Assembly: GCA_030549205.1 (NCBI GenBank)
Contig: JAUKTV010000001.1
Location: forward strand, 620,001 to 684,000
Source of the DNA: Apiosordaria backusii
Lineage: Eukaryota > Ascomycota > Sordariomycetes > Sordariales > Lasiosphaeriaceae
Direction of reading: 5' to 3'
Length of the DNA: 64,000 nucleotides
This document shows, in pieces, positions 11,385 through 23,429 of the stretch. The translations under genes were made by a program, and so were the position numbers. The notes under the pieces were generated by a model. That model did no database searches and was not told the origin of the DNA. It saw only the letters and a list, made by a program, of their open reading frames with translations. Each line of letters opens with the position of its first letter. The stretch's first letter is position 1.

Positions 11385-13197
11385 TCAAATGTTGCTGGAT
11401 TGCTGAATTGCATAATACAGCTGGGCGGCACCGAGGAATAGCTGTAATGTGGCGAGGAAAATGCTCAAGCCACCAACCCATAAGACCGCCCAGAAGGTGT
11501 ACCATTGCAATGGGTTTCTTTTATCGCGCCAGAGGTCTTTCCATTTGCTCGGCCGTTGCCTGAGATTATAGCGTTGCAGTTTCAACAGACGGCGCCCGAA
11601 GACAGGAAAATCGTCCTGTACCGAGTATGTGTCGGATTCTTGGAGATTGTTGCCGAAATCTAGAACTGAGATGGGGAAGAGGTTGCCCGAGATGGTAGGG
11701 CACTTGTTCCAAAGCCACCCTGATGTAAGATGAGAGGTACAGATTGTGAGGAGAAATGGGTCAAGGTCGCCAAGCGTTGTTCCGCCCGGTGAGCGACTCG
11801 GGACCTGTGAGACCAGGCGACGGGATTTTGGGGATTGCCCAAACAAAAGACGGTAAGAGAGGAGTACTTCACGGTATAGCTCTGGCGAGTCTCGGAGCGT
11901 GCCGTCTTCGTTGTAAGAGGGGAGTAGCTTTGAGGTTATCCTGCCGAATGGTGTGCTCATGGTTAGGTTGCCGCAGTCTTAGACTTGGTGGGGGACGTAG
12001 AAGTGTCGCTGAAGAAATTAACTTACTTTTTAATAACACTGACCTCATTCTTGCGTAGAATGTTGGCCACACAAAACGATGGATAGCGGAAGACAGAAAG
12101 TGTATGCTTTGAGCGGTCAAAGGCGAGATGATCACTCAACGTTTCAACCCATTTCAGCCTAACACGCCCTATTGTGAACAATGCGAAGTATTCCAAGCTT
12201 GATACATACAAAACATCGTCAGTGCCGGTCTTGCTGCCGGTATCGGTCCCGATTTGCGAGCTTGGGCCGGGATCGGTATTCCAGGAATCAACCTGCTCCA
12301 ATGGATCCCTCGATGCCCACCTGTCCGTGACTAGTGTCTGGTCCCGATAGGCGTAGAACATTTTGCTCACGGGGCGCCGCAAGTCTCTTGAAATGTAGCT
12401 TCGAGTCGAGGCCTCAGCGGTAAGGCCGAAAGGGGTTGTGTTTGTTAGTACTGTCTCCTCTTCACTGGGATCATCCAAGATCGGCTTCAGGGCTGCCGAC
12501 AGCCAACACAGGATGGCAAACATGGCGAGCAGAACTTGGTTCTTTTCCCGAGATCTAATCTCGCCGCCCGCCAATAAACCATTCCGCACCAGCTGCTGGT
12601 AGGCCTTGTCCATGCTTGCGTCATCGTCGCCGACGGCCCCAAACGCGTTCAGTACGGCAGCACACCAGCGCCACCCGTCAGCCGAAGATAATGGTGGCTC
12701 CTTGCCTATGATCCGCCAAATAACAGCGAATCGAGGGTGGAGGAGTTGTTTGAAGTGCGTTTCTAGATGCTGGCAGAATACCTGAATTCCGGGCCATGCC
12801 TTTGATGTCTCGTCAGAACTAAGTCCGAACAGCAACTCGGTTGCCCTGGGGCAATCTGTTTCTTCCTGTGCAATGAATTCAGCATTCTCAATCGTATGGG
12901 CTACGTCCAATTCGTCCGGAATCACAGCATCACTTGTATGTGATCCCACAGCCTTATTGGAATGTCAGAGAGGAGCGCACCTTAGTTTGCTCAAATGCGT
13001 GTGTGCCCTTCCTTAGACGTTAGCAATGGTTGTATCTCGCACGGCTCTCGTACAGGAGGGGGAAAGGGATCAGGGTTGTCGCCATTAATACTTACATCGC
13101 GATGTCGAGGAGTCATCCGTCTCCAACTTGGCCTCCGGTCGCCCCGAGAATCTCCGTCAGACTCTGCCTGGCCCCGGTTTTCAAGGTCTGCATTCAT
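11385..13197 (-). CDS. Conserved fungal membrane protein of unknown function
   Basis: Exons on the minus strand are 13197-13096, 12952-12027 and 11955-11385, giving 532 residues. The first exon supplies the only good ATG; the open frame of exon 2 begins without one. The 143-nt first intron is longer than its neighbours but keeps frame and has a CTGAC branch site. The second intron joins NEVSVIKN to TPFGRITSKLLPSY, with GTAAGT at the donor. A hydrophobic segment lies near LLAMFAILCWLSAALKP. The C-terminus has a tryptophan-rich, strongly hydrophobic stretch (WYTFWAVLWVGGLSIFLATL) likely to span a membrane. From memory, hypothetical fungal proteins with this RNPxQWxTFWAV ending are widespread; no function is known to me. 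It could sit in an internal membrane. Confidence 0.8.
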
Positions 13198-14672
13198 CGT
13201 GGAGCTGATTTAGTGGGCTTGTATGTCAAAACTGTACAAGGCCTTTAATAATAAGTCCCTTGAGCAATACTCCGCCGGAAAAAGTAGTACCTTCCTCCTG
13301 CGTTGCGACGTCTTCTATGAGTTGGCCAAAGAAATTCGCGGGAAGGAAATTGGTTTATTCGATACCCTCACGATTAATACGACGTAAGAATGAGCTTTTA
13401 GCTGGTGGACAAAAAGGGTAACACCGTAACAGTCCAAAATTCCAACCTCTTCCGCCCCGGGCCGACCTAGCTTGGGCCGCATGTTGGGGTTGTGGGCTGC
13501 ATTGCCTGAGCAGGTCGGGCGCGAACGCGGGCGAATCAAGATCAAAACTGTTAAAACAACAGGCGGCCATGAGGCGCAGGACGACTTGCATTTTTCTTGC
13601 TAACGAGTAACTATAAGTGCCTGAAAACTACCAAGAAGATCAACAGGAAGCCGATATCCCACCACCACTACAGCGCCACATTTCCGCCCCTCGGTTAACG
13701 ACTCTCCCTTTAGGTCATCGTGTTAGCGCTCCTCACTCTCGGGGTTCCCGTGCGAATAGCCTTCAGCCTTGCCTACCTCTTTGGAGTTTTCTTCGGCGCC
13801 GAGAGATCGATGTCTTTCTGGTTTATGGCGACGGTCCCATGGGAGCCGCTGTCGCCATCTCCCTTTTGGAGGTAAAGCATTCCCTCTCTGACGTCCTCAC
13901 GGCTCATAGGATCAAGGGCTGCTTGCCATGCTTTCCATGGCTGGATGAGGTTGGACTGGTGATTCTCGGATGGCATTGTAAAAGCCTTGGAGGATCCTTG
14001 CAATGTTAGGCGATGGTGTAATGTAGGTGGATAGTAATCAGAAATCGACTCTGTCGAGAAAAGGAGCAACGGGGGCCTCCCCCAGAGCTGACCATACCAG
14101 ATAATTATACTTGTGAGAGGCAAACTTAAATGCATGCCACAAAAGCCCCACCCTCAGTCTGGCGGGTTTAGAACACAATTGGTTTGCTGAAAGTACCAGC
14201 TTGTCCGTAAACCTTGACCGAAGACTTGCTCAACCCGCAGGGTTTTCCTGCCGGTCTTGTCCAAAATACCGCAGCTGCATGCTGTGGCTGCTCAAGGCAA
14301 GGCATGTGTGGGCGAAAGTGGGATCAGATGATGGTTTGTGAGACCTCAAAACCTGAATCGGTGGTATGGAAGCTGCAGCCTACCTAATTATTGTATCCCC
14401 AGAGCCACGTTGTGCGCTGCTGGCTGGAAATCTCACCCTCTATCACATCTGCTGTGACCCCGGAACATGAAGAACACACGGCCGAGATACCAGGAGGACA
14501 GTTTCAGATGTTATTCTGAACGCCCGAGACCCTCTGAGTTATTCTCCTCACTACAGTTTTATACCAATACAGAAACAGGAGACCACGATAGTAAACCCTG
14601 ACACTGGAACTCTTTTCGAGACCCCCCTACAAGGAAGAAGTGGTCCATTGGGTCTGTCCTTCATCCTTCGAG
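13198..14672. other. Intergenic, no supported gene
   Basis: About 1.5 kb between two divergent genes. Open frames at 13617-14009 (+) and 13773-14135 (-) overlap each other and show no domain. A 67-codon ATG frame within the latter, starting at 13976 on the minus strand, might be a small protein, but nothing supports it. Confidence 0.4.
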
Positions 14673-15724
14673 ATGGAGACTCGCATCCGGTACATGGCCC
14701 GCAGCCCGATCCTCCAGACCGAGAAAGCATTTTCCACCGACTTCCCCGTAGATCACGTCGACGATGCTCGGAGCACAAACCTCGTAGCAGACGATCGGCC
14801 GGTGACGGTCCATGCAATACAAGACCCCAACCAGTGGGAGTTGGACACCCATGGATTCTGCATCCTAAGAGCTGAGGTTCACCTCGATCTCGATCGAATC
14901 GATACACACAGAAGGGAGGTCGAGAATGCCTTCTGGTATGACATTGAGGCTATACTACACGAGAAATTCCCGCGGTACTCTAGGATCGAGGCCTATGATC
15001 TTACGGTTAGTAACGTTTGCATCGTGTTTTTTCTTTTCATTATTTCTCGACTACCCATCACTGACGAGAATACCATTGCCAAACTAGGTGAGAAGAAGGG
15101 ACCTCGACTTCCCGCAACGTGTGAGGCAGTACGATCCCAGCCACGAGCAGCCGGCCGAAATCGCTCACAGCGATACCTCCCAACGCGGCGGGTTTCTCGT
15201 CCTTCAACATTGCTTCCCGGGACAGGATGACTATTGGAAGCACAAAGACTTTGACATAATTAAGTAAGCGCCGCAGGAGATCACCATCATGCATCATACA
15301 CCCAACCCTGTGGTAGCGTTGACACTAGGTACACAGTGTATGGCGCCCACTTCGGCGCCCGACCGACGACTGGCCCCTTGCGCTCTGCGACTATACCACT
15401 ATTGATCAAGAGAACGATTTGCTCCTGAACGATGCCATCCGAAGGGACACAATTTCAGAAAATTCCTTGATGCACTTCAATGCCGCACACAAATGGTACT
15501 ATCTAAAGGATCAAGGGATCAACGATCTTCTCGTGTTTCGAAACTCGGATTCCGGCGGCAAGCGAGCACGTAAGACACCCTCCTGGCGCTTTTTTGAAGT
15601 ATTAGTATCGTAGTTGCTAATAGCCTGATATTACCTAGGTGGCTTTCATGCCGCAGTCTGGAACCCTAAAGCGACCGGGCCCCCGCGAGAGAGTGTTGAA
15701 GTGAGATTGGTTGCCTTTTATTAG
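14673..15724 (+). CDS. CmcJ/AsaB/GA4-desaturase-like oxidoreductase
   Basis: Belongs to the fungal family annotated as CmcJ-like, AsaB or GA4-desaturase-like, often found in secondary-metabolite clusters. Exons are 14673-15005, 15088-15263, 15337-15569 and 15639-15724, giving 275 residues, the usual size. The start is set at the METRIRYMAR methionine. Family blocks in order are DLDTHGFCILR-type text (here ELDTHGFCIL), HSDTS with a likely metal-binding His/Asp, INVWRPLRRP across the second junction, DWPLALCDYTTID, HKWYYLKDQG, LLVFRNSDS and GFHAAVWNP with ESVEVRL at the end. All phases agree and no stop interrupts. It would be an iron/2-oxoglutarate-type oxygenase by family analogy; the substrate is unknown. 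No other biosynthetic gene is next to it; a broken HET gene follows 220 bp downstream. Confidence 0.88.
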
Positions 15725-15945
15725 GAGCAATAGTTTTGGGATTTTGGAGGTAATCTTAATACATTGATGACACTCATGCTGAGTAGGATTGTGGGATAAG
15801 GTAGGCTTTGTGTTTGGCCTGTGGAGACCTTTTCCTATGAGATATGTCGCTCCAACTGTCTTCACAGATTCGTCAGCACACACAAAAAGGTAAATGCAAC
15901 AAGACACCTTTACAACCCAGATTTGTATCCTAACTTGGTATTATC

Positions 15946-17223
15946 TTGGTCCAAAACAATGAAACCCCGTCGTTGACACCCATTGTCCTTAGGTTGGTGC
16001 TTTATTCCCGCCATGACGGCTATGACCTTGAGCATGTTGAAAGATGGAATCCAAGTCCCATCTCACTCTCCAACTCGGCAATCTCAACCAGCTTTTTAAA
16101 GACAACGACCTCGACATCACCAGTCTCCCCCCTCCTAGCAGACGCCATCAAACTGTGCCGTTACATCCAGTCAAAAAACGCTACCTCTGGGTCAACAGGT
16201 CGTGCATCATCCAAGACGATCCCTAAAGCATGCACTCTCAAATCGCCGCCGTTGGCGAAATCTACCAGCTGGCCGACTTCACCATCGTAGCCCTGAGTAG
16301 GTGATAAATGAGGACTCCCCGGTGTTTTCTTCCCGCCCGAAAGAATCCACCCCCGACATCCTCTGTGGGCTATGGGGCAGCCCTCCTGAAAGCTCCATTG
16401 ATCTTGCTTACTGTCTGACTGCTGACGGAGCAATCATAAGCTCGAAATGGGATACAAGAGGTTGGAAGCTTCAAGAACGGAAATTGGCAAGATGGAAGAT
16501 TGGTTTTTATTGACGACGAACGGGCTTACTTGAGCTGCTGTCAAGGCGCCAAATGGGAGCATGATACAAGGATCGAAGCAGATACGGTGCATAATTCTTC
16601 TACTTTCTAGGCTGCAGGTCGAGCGGGATCATTTGGCTAAGGAGTGGCTGAGTGGGGAGAGGCTGGCGGAGGATGGGGAGTGAGATACTAGGGCGCATTA
16701 TTGGAGAGCCGAGGCCGTTGGCATAATACTTGGAAGGCGCGGCAATACGAGCGGATTTCTGATGAAAGCTGGGGCGAAGGGGGAAACGATGCCTGGACCT
16801 CTGGTGTTTACTACTACTTCCGCGTCTCTGTGTCTTCATCCGGCAAAGCAAACACTGTTCAACACGCCTGCGACGGCGGTCTGCTTCAACATGATGACCA
16901 CCGCCCCGAAGCCTGACACGGACATCGACAAGCGCCGATTTGTGGGGAGAACAATCCTCATGGATAAGCAGTGGGCTGAGCGGATATTTGACGATCCAAG
17001 CAAGACGTACCGAATCGTGGTCATCGGGGCTGGGGTGGCGTGGGATGTTCGGAGCCTTGGCCAACCTGGGTGGAAAGATTTCGCGCCAGGAGCTCCATGT
17101 GGTCTCTGTGTCTTGATCACAGAAGAAATAGACGGAGTGCCATACCGTTTGGCTATCGGAGTCGTGGACCAGAGAGCCTGGACGGATCTGAGGCCATCAT
17201 GGGAGTTAGTCGTGCTTGGGTAG
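15946..17223 (+). pseudogene. HET-domain gene, frame-shifted remnant
   Basis: Pieces of a HET-domain incompatibility protein lie in order but in different frames. The RYLWVNRSCIIQDDP box (about 16175-16225) is followed in another frame by HSQIAAVGEIYQLADFTIVALS. Then come KWDTRGWKLQERKLARW (about 16440-16495) and, after a further shift, FIDDERAYLSCCQGAKWEHDTRIEADTV. The last part (16762-17223) is one open frame ending in GVPYRLAIGVVDQRAW and WELVVLG, as in the C-terminus of many HET proteins. Several small indels and stops separate the blocks, and no plausible set of introns repairs all of them. The N-terminal LSYxWG-type start is not found. I infer a pseudogene, with the order and homology of the blocks seen directly. 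Confidence 0.75.
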
Positions 17224-20064
17224 GGAGTTGCTGTACCACATCCCTAACCCTTCACCTACCCCTATTGTGGATTCAATACGTTGCACAAATCTGGTTTCAG
17301 AATGTGACTCCAGTCGCAACCGCCCGGAGATCAGCAAAAAAAAAAACCAGGCACACAGCCGATCCCCAATGATCTGTGGGATTGCAAACCGTGGTGCGGA
17401 TCTGTGGCCGTCGATCGAGCCGCGATCTGCTGATGTTGTTGATAGCACAGCCACACAGCCACAGTGAATGCCCAAGTGGGCAGGTGTGGCAAAATTCCCG
17501 CTGACATCAGAGTGACGCCACAAATGTTGAGCCACATGTCAAAGGGAAAGGTTGTGGCGTTCGAGCATGATTGGTTTGCACGTGATTGACTGATGTCACT
17601 TTCGTTGAACCTGTTTTTAAGATCGGAGACCGATGGATGGGCATTCGATACCGTTCCGATGAATTGATGGGATGGAAAAGGTCGTGCAGGGTAAGACCCT
17701 GAAACATGCAACATGATAACTACTGCGAGGCAGGAAAGTCATGGTTCTTCATGACCTGCGAGGTTTGATAAGGGGCTTCACCTAGTGCAGGCACTCCCTT
17801 ATTGCTGTCCGTGACAGGAATTTTGAGTTTGCGCGAATGTACTCTCAATATGCTCCGGCGGTGGTTGCAGGAGACCAGAATAGAACCTGCGCTGCCCTGC
17901 GGAGACGCTAGCTCGGACATGATGGCTGGCTGGCTGGCTGGGTTCACTGTTCGGTGGTTCGTGTCTCGTGTCTGAAGCATCAATTTTACAGCTTGCAAAG
18001 ACCGACGAAGGCGAGGTCGGCAGGCGGTCCTAATACACGTATTATGTTCGGCGGTGGCCTGTCTCCTTACCATCACAGTGCTTTCACAGCCTCAATTCTC
18101 AATCTCGCTTCAAACGTGCGGCAAACGGTTGGGATTGGGGAAAGGATTTGATAAGGCATTGCGGCGTCAGTGCTGATAATCCAAGCGGAAGGTCCCGCTG
18201 AAGTTGAGAAGTGGGAGGCCGCCGGCAGCCTCATGTCTTTGTGGCTTTTCATATCAGGAGTGGAGGAGGGGATGATCAAGCCTCAAGCCTCATCAAAGGT
18301 CCCATGTGGTTGGGTTGCACGTCGTCGGCAGTGAGAGAGTAGGAAAAAGTGGAGTGTGGGTTATGATGAAAGAGATCTGGGGCTGTTGCTATTTTTGCTC
18401 ATTCTTGAGGCCCCAACCTGTGGCTAGTGAAAGCTGATCTGCAGAAAAGAAGGGAGAAGGTTCCACAAGGCTGGGGGCAGGGGAAGTCGGTGGATCGGCG
18501 GCTTGGAAACCCCGACTTGTGGCTGTTTCTTTGGCGTCGGTTGAAACGATGTGTTTACGCTCCCCGTGTCCGGTGCGGGAATGGGGGATCATTTTGTTCA
18601 CCGAAGACGGGATGGTTCCGTTGGCAAGCGCCCGCCCTTCCTCGGGCGCGCTCGGTGGGCTGGAGGTCCGTTCATCGTCCGGTTGGGTTCCGGAGCTGAG
18701 ACAGGATGAGTTTTGTCCTGTTTGCTTTGTCCTGCGGTCTTGGTGATGCCTACATTTTCCAGTGTTAGTTATTTTTGTGGTGGCCAAAGTTTCCATTCAA
18801 TAGCTGCTGAATATGGTATGGAAAAGCCCATCTTAGAGGCGGTGTTTGGCTCGTCTATCGGCTGGCTGCTCCTGGAAGGCTTTGTTGAAGCCTACAGCCC
18901 GGAGAGATGGAGCTCGACGGGGCGATGGGGCCGGCGGTTGTTGCATGAAACTCCACAATGGACGTTTCGTTTTAGAAACGAGGCCGTTGAGGTTCTTGTG
19001 CGATATCAAGACCGGAATTATCAGGGGTTGGAGCGCGGAGTATCATGTCTAATAAGTCCCAGCCAGTGGAGGATTTCCTTGGATTTGGGTGGGATGCACA
19101 TGGTTAGTCATGCTGTCAAAGTTTCAGAAAGATCTCCTAACACGAATATCTGTACCTCGAACGAATGGATAGCAAAGAATCTGTGAGGCTGTGCAGATTT
19201 CTGTTGACCAACGGGATTGCTTAATTTCTGATCAGTGAGTTGATGTCTGCACTGCCCGGATGCCGACCCGCTGCCTCTGGTCTTTGGGACCCCATCGGCT
19301 TCAATTTGCTTGTGCCCGACATGTCCGTCCACCCGCCGACCGAGAATTGGACGGGAAGGCAGACAAACAATTGATTGAGTTGCCTCTGCACAATTGTGCA
19401 ATGAAGAGAGAGTCAGGAGTCTCAACACCTTCCCCGCTTCTGGGGAGTCGTCACAAAGGTGCTGTCAACGTCAACTTGTGCTGCGAGTCGTCAAGGCATC
19501 GACTTTGGGACCCTTTTGCACCCCGTCAGCAAAGCTGTCCTTCTTCCCAAAGGAGCAGTCGGCTTCGTCACCCTCAGACCGCAGCCGCAGGGGAGAAGAA
19601 GAGAAGGAATTTGGCCGAGGTACTTTGTTTGTGGTGCACTTGGTGGTGTGGTGCAAAGTACCAGCTGTTAGCCAGGCTATTCCGCCAATTGGGTGAGTGG
19701 TGCTCTGGCCATTGGATTACGCGTCCCCCCCTCACAAAGCGACACAATCCCTGTCAGCCTGCATTGGTTCGTTCAACCAGACCCACTCCCTGCAACGGGA
19801 TGCCAAGCGCCCTGACTGCCCAAACTGCTGGCGTTCCCAGGCACCCATAGACTGAAAATCCCCCCAACTCCCGCTCCCGCACCCCTTCACTCCAACCTGC
19901 TCCGGCTGCCTTTTTACAACTCCAACAAACAACCTGCCTACTACAAAAACACGCAACTCTCGACGACGACAGCGGCGACCACTCGACTCGTTCCACGTCA
20001 CCGTCTCCGACCGAGTTGATCCGATCAGTCACTGATCACTCTTATTTCCCCTGGGGGGCAAGAT
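17224..20064. other. Long region upstream of the bZIP gene
   Basis: About 2.8 kb. It contains only short or overlapping open frames (for example 18389-18796 minus and 18713-19186 plus) with no recognised domain. The last part before 20065 is pyrimidine/A-rich with many CAAC and ACAAC runs, typical of a long 5' leader of a fungal regulatory gene. Short upstream ATG frames occur in it. Confidence 0.5.
17921..17942. repeat. GGCT tetranucleotide microsatellite
   Basis: Four tandem copies of TGGC within the intergenic region. Confidence 0.8.
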
Positions 20065-21890
20065 ATGTCCGGTTCCATGTCAACGAGCCCGGCTGCAACG
20101 CAGCCTGGGTTGATTGATACCCTCGATTCTTTTGTCGACTTTTCCGACTACGACAACAACCTCTACCAGTCGCCGTCTCTTTCGCCTGCCGGGTCAAACA
20201 AGGGCGTGTTTGCGCGACCGATCAAGGCCGAGACAACCACGGCAAACACTCTGCTTCAGACCAACCAGACGCTAAGCGGGCCCAGCCACCAGTACGATCT
20301 CTACAAACAACAAACCGGCATTGTTCCCGGAGCCATCGCAACAACCTTTTCACTCAACCAGCCCAACGCGCATCTGCAAGGATTTAACAACGGCTTTGGA
20401 GGTTTCGACTATCTCAACATGGGGACTACTGATGAGTTGTTCGATTTTAACACGGCGCCGTCGCAGGGATCGATGACGTCGCCTGAGTTGGACACCATGG
20501 ACTTCGACTCACCTTCGTCTGACCCGACCTTCTTTTTCGACTCGACCATCAACCCGAGCAACATCGGTGGGCAAGAGCCTACTGGGTTGTCCTCACCTCC
20601 ACCCCAGGTGTTCCAGCCTGGTCGGGTTTGGCCCGGAATGCATCAGCAGGCAGCCTTGGCTAAGCAGCAGCAACAGCAGCAGCAGCAAAGACAGCGTGCA
20701 CAGGCTCAACAACAACAGGCCAAGCCCGCACAAAAGGCCAAGACACCTCAGGCTAGCGACCCGATCGTCGAGCAAAAGATTACCCAGCTTCTCAACTCGA
20801 TGCGCGCCAAGCCTTCTGAAGAGCCTACTCAAAACAATGTCGCCCTCAACATTTCCCGGCCAAAGAAGGATGAGGATGACATGGATGAAGACGAAAGGTT
20901 GCTTGCCAGCGAGGAGGGCAAGAAGCTCAGCAGCAAGGAAAGACGGCAGCTCAGAAACAAGGTGTCCGCCCGTGCTTTCAGGTCAAGGAGAAAGGGTAAG
21001 TGCGTCAGTGACTTTTCTAGTGTGGACCCAATACTAACTCAATCACAGAATACATCACCCAGCTCGAGACTGAAATCGCGAACAAGGTTACTGAAAATGG
21101 TGACCTGCGTGCCCAGAACCGCGCCCTGGTTGATGAGAACAAGCGTCTCACCGACCTCACCCGCATGCTTCTTGGTTCTCCTTCCTTTTCGGATTTCCTT
21201 AATCAGCTGAGCACCAACCCTCAGATGCTTCCCCAGTCCCAGCCTCGGCCTCAGCCTCAGCAGACCCCTCAGTCGGAGCAGCAGCGTCAGTTGCCCAAGG
21301 ATATCAACCCCTATGCCGCTCAACAGCAGCTCCACAACCAGCAAATCGGCCTTGCTATGGTTTCTGACAGTGTTGACTTCTCTCTGGTGAACATGGACCC
21401 CAGCGATGGGTTCTCCTACCAGCCTCAGGTCTTCGCTGTCCTCGAGACCCCTGAGCCCATCTTTGATGCCAACCTTCTTTCTGGCAAGACTAGCAACTTT
21501 GTTGGTCAGCAGTTTGACTCGGATGATGACGAGAAGGATCTGCCCGTCATTGAGCAGGCACCCATCCTCGCCGAGGCCAAGAAGCAGGAGCCTGCTCCGA
21601 TTGACGAGGAGTTTGAGAACAATCCCGAATTCGCCCTGTACCACGACTCGCCCGTTCCCACTGAACCAGTAACCAGCCCGGTGGAGTTTGACATTGAGGC
21701 TCTTTCCCAGTCTCTGTCCCAAGTCGACATCTTTGGTGGCATCGAACCTGAGAAAGCAGCTCGGTATGAACTGGTGAACTCTACCGAGGAAGAGACGGCC
21801 GCGGACAGAGCCATGGCGAGAATACAACGGCTTACCATGAAGCTGGACGGCATCGCGTCGAGGTTAGAAATGTTGGGAGTCCGCCTATAG
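20065..21890 (+). CDS. bZIP transcription factor
   Basis: A nuclear DNA-binding regulator. Exons are 20065-20995 and 21049-21890, giving 590 residues; the intron splits the basic region just after RSRRK. The bZIP has a basic part, RRQLRNKVSARAFRSRRKEY (about residues 293-313), with the N-x7-R spacing, followed by a zipper-like coiled coil (LETEI, NGDLRAQNRAL, LTRMLLG). An acidic Ser/Pro-rich N-terminus with DFSDYDNNLYQSPS precedes it. A glutamine tract (20663-20725, CAG/CAA-coded) comes next, and a Gln/Pro-rich then acidic C-terminus follows. It resembles Neurospora ADA-1-type bZIP proteins, recalled from memory, so I give no symbol. Low-complexity Q/P regions suggest transactivation domains. 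The very long upstream leader suggests regulation at the mRNA level. Confidence 0.9.
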
Positions 21891-22632
21891 ACGTGCTCTT
21901 GATGTTGCTACCTGAGCTCTAGGGGTTACTTTTCTTTGTGCATATCATTTCTGGGTCTTGAAAGGATTTCCATATATTTTTTTTTATTTTCTAGGGTTGG
22001 TGATGGGAGCTCATCACAGGCGTTTGAAAGGAGCGGGGGGTTACTTTGGTTTTGGGAAATGGTTTTGCGATACTGTTACAGGAACATCACCTTACACAAG
22101 CCGAAAATGGCGAACTAAGCGGTTTTCTTTCCTTGTTTGAAGAGAGACCAGGAGCATGACGATTGATGATAGCTGCTTTCTTGGGAGAGTGTTTGGAAAC
22201 TCTACTAGCGAGGGAAGAAGAGAAAGGGAGACGGGGTTACGGATCGAAGATATCCGGTAGAGGACTTTTTTGGACGATTATTAGGGATAAGGACCAATGT
22301 AACTGAATGCACTGTACACTAGGTATATGTGCCTCAACTCCATTAATTTACAAGTCATCCAACTTTTTCTTCCGCCTCGGTGGGAATGTGCATCTCACGC
22401 CCATCCACCACCCTTGTTACTTGGTGTCATGTCCATCTCAAGTCTGGGCTCACCCGCAATTGTCACCGCAACAAGGTCCGTGATCCAATTTCCCATGAGC
22501 AAGGAGGGATTCTACATACCTAGATCTAGGCCGCTTGCTTTTTCTTTTCTTTTTGCTTTGTTGAGGGATTACAGTGTAGCTAATGTTGTGAAAATATCTA
22601 CCTAGTCGAGAAATTCAGGACGACGGTCAAAC
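21891..22632. other. bZIP 3' UTR and spacer
   Basis: T-rich stretches after the bZIP stop, then spacer; no coding frame with recognisable features. Confidence 0.4.
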
Positions 22633-23309
22633 ATGGCAACGATGAAATGCCGCTGCGACATAGACGAGTGCCGCAAGAGGTGCGCCTGCAAAAAGTTTGG
22701 AAATGGTTACGGAGTAGGATGTGGCTGTTATGCTTATCTTGTTGACGGAATCCCGCCGTGCGGGAACCCATTCACGAAACCCTCTGCTACGGGGCAGCCG
22801 GACACGATCATGGAGCGGCTCTTTGGGGTGGCGGTGCCCCCTTTCTTACCGCTTTACCCGAGTTTTTGCTTTGCTGGGTGGGTGGCCAAGGAGACAAACT
22901 GGAGGATGGTGGATGAGATGACTGTGGAAAGGATGTTTGAGTTTGTGTTCGATGCCGCTGTTGCGAATGGGTTGTGTCTTCGATTCAAGATACCTTGGGT
23001 CCTGGGCCGAAGGGGTGGTTTGATGCCTGGAATGAGGGAAAGATGGACGAGAGACCGGAGGATGATCCGGAGAGGATGGAGATGAGGCGAATGTCGTTGC
23101 TGGCCGCAGTGACTGGAACGGAGGCGACGCAACATCCGGAGGGGTTTTATGGAAAGTTTTCATACTGCAAGTGGAGATGGGTGGACTACTACGGAATGAA
23201 CTGCTGTTCGACTTGGAGGGATTGCATTTTGTCAAGTAGGGAGGAGACATGTCGGTATGACAAAGTAATTGGTACTGCAAGTGTTGAACAGGCCTCAATA
23301 CACAGTTAG
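22633..23309 (+). pseudogene. CXC-type cysteine-rich protein, frame-shifted
   Basis: Starts with an ATG and a cysteine-rich module, MKCRCDIDECRKRCACKKFG, then GVGCGCYAYL and CGNPF, which resembles fungal CXC/CRC-like small zinc proteins. The frame continues through ERLFGVAVPP, FAGWVAKET and ERMFEFVFDAAVANG to about 22970. The expected continuation (GPGPKGWFDAWNEGKMDERP, then FYGKFSYCKWRWVDYY and a CC pair) lies in the next frame from about 22974 to 23309. I could not find an intron that joins the two frames, so a small indel is likely. The gene may be recently broken, or there may be a sequence error. From memory, intact relatives run to about 200-250 residues with further CxxC pairs at the C-terminus. 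Function is unknown. Confidence 0.6.
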
Positions 23310-23319
23310 CAGATCACCC

Positions 23320-23429
23320 AAGATAGTCGATAGCCTTGAAAAGATAGTCGGCAAACCTTGAACGACAGTCGGCTGGCCTTGTAAGATAATTGATAGACTT
23401 CCCCTAAGAAAGTCGATAGGCTTTGAAAT
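23320..23429. repeat. Degenerate minisatellite, about 22-bp unit
   Basis: Five imperfect copies of a unit like AGATAGTCGATAGCCTTG in tandem. A related single copy, TAGTCGACTGGCCTTGAAAA, lies at 36818-36837. Confidence 0.75.

Noticed and set aside
13773..14135. Small protein gene on the minus strand
   Set aside because: Overlaps an equally long plus frame; no similarity, no signal peptide, no splice evidence.
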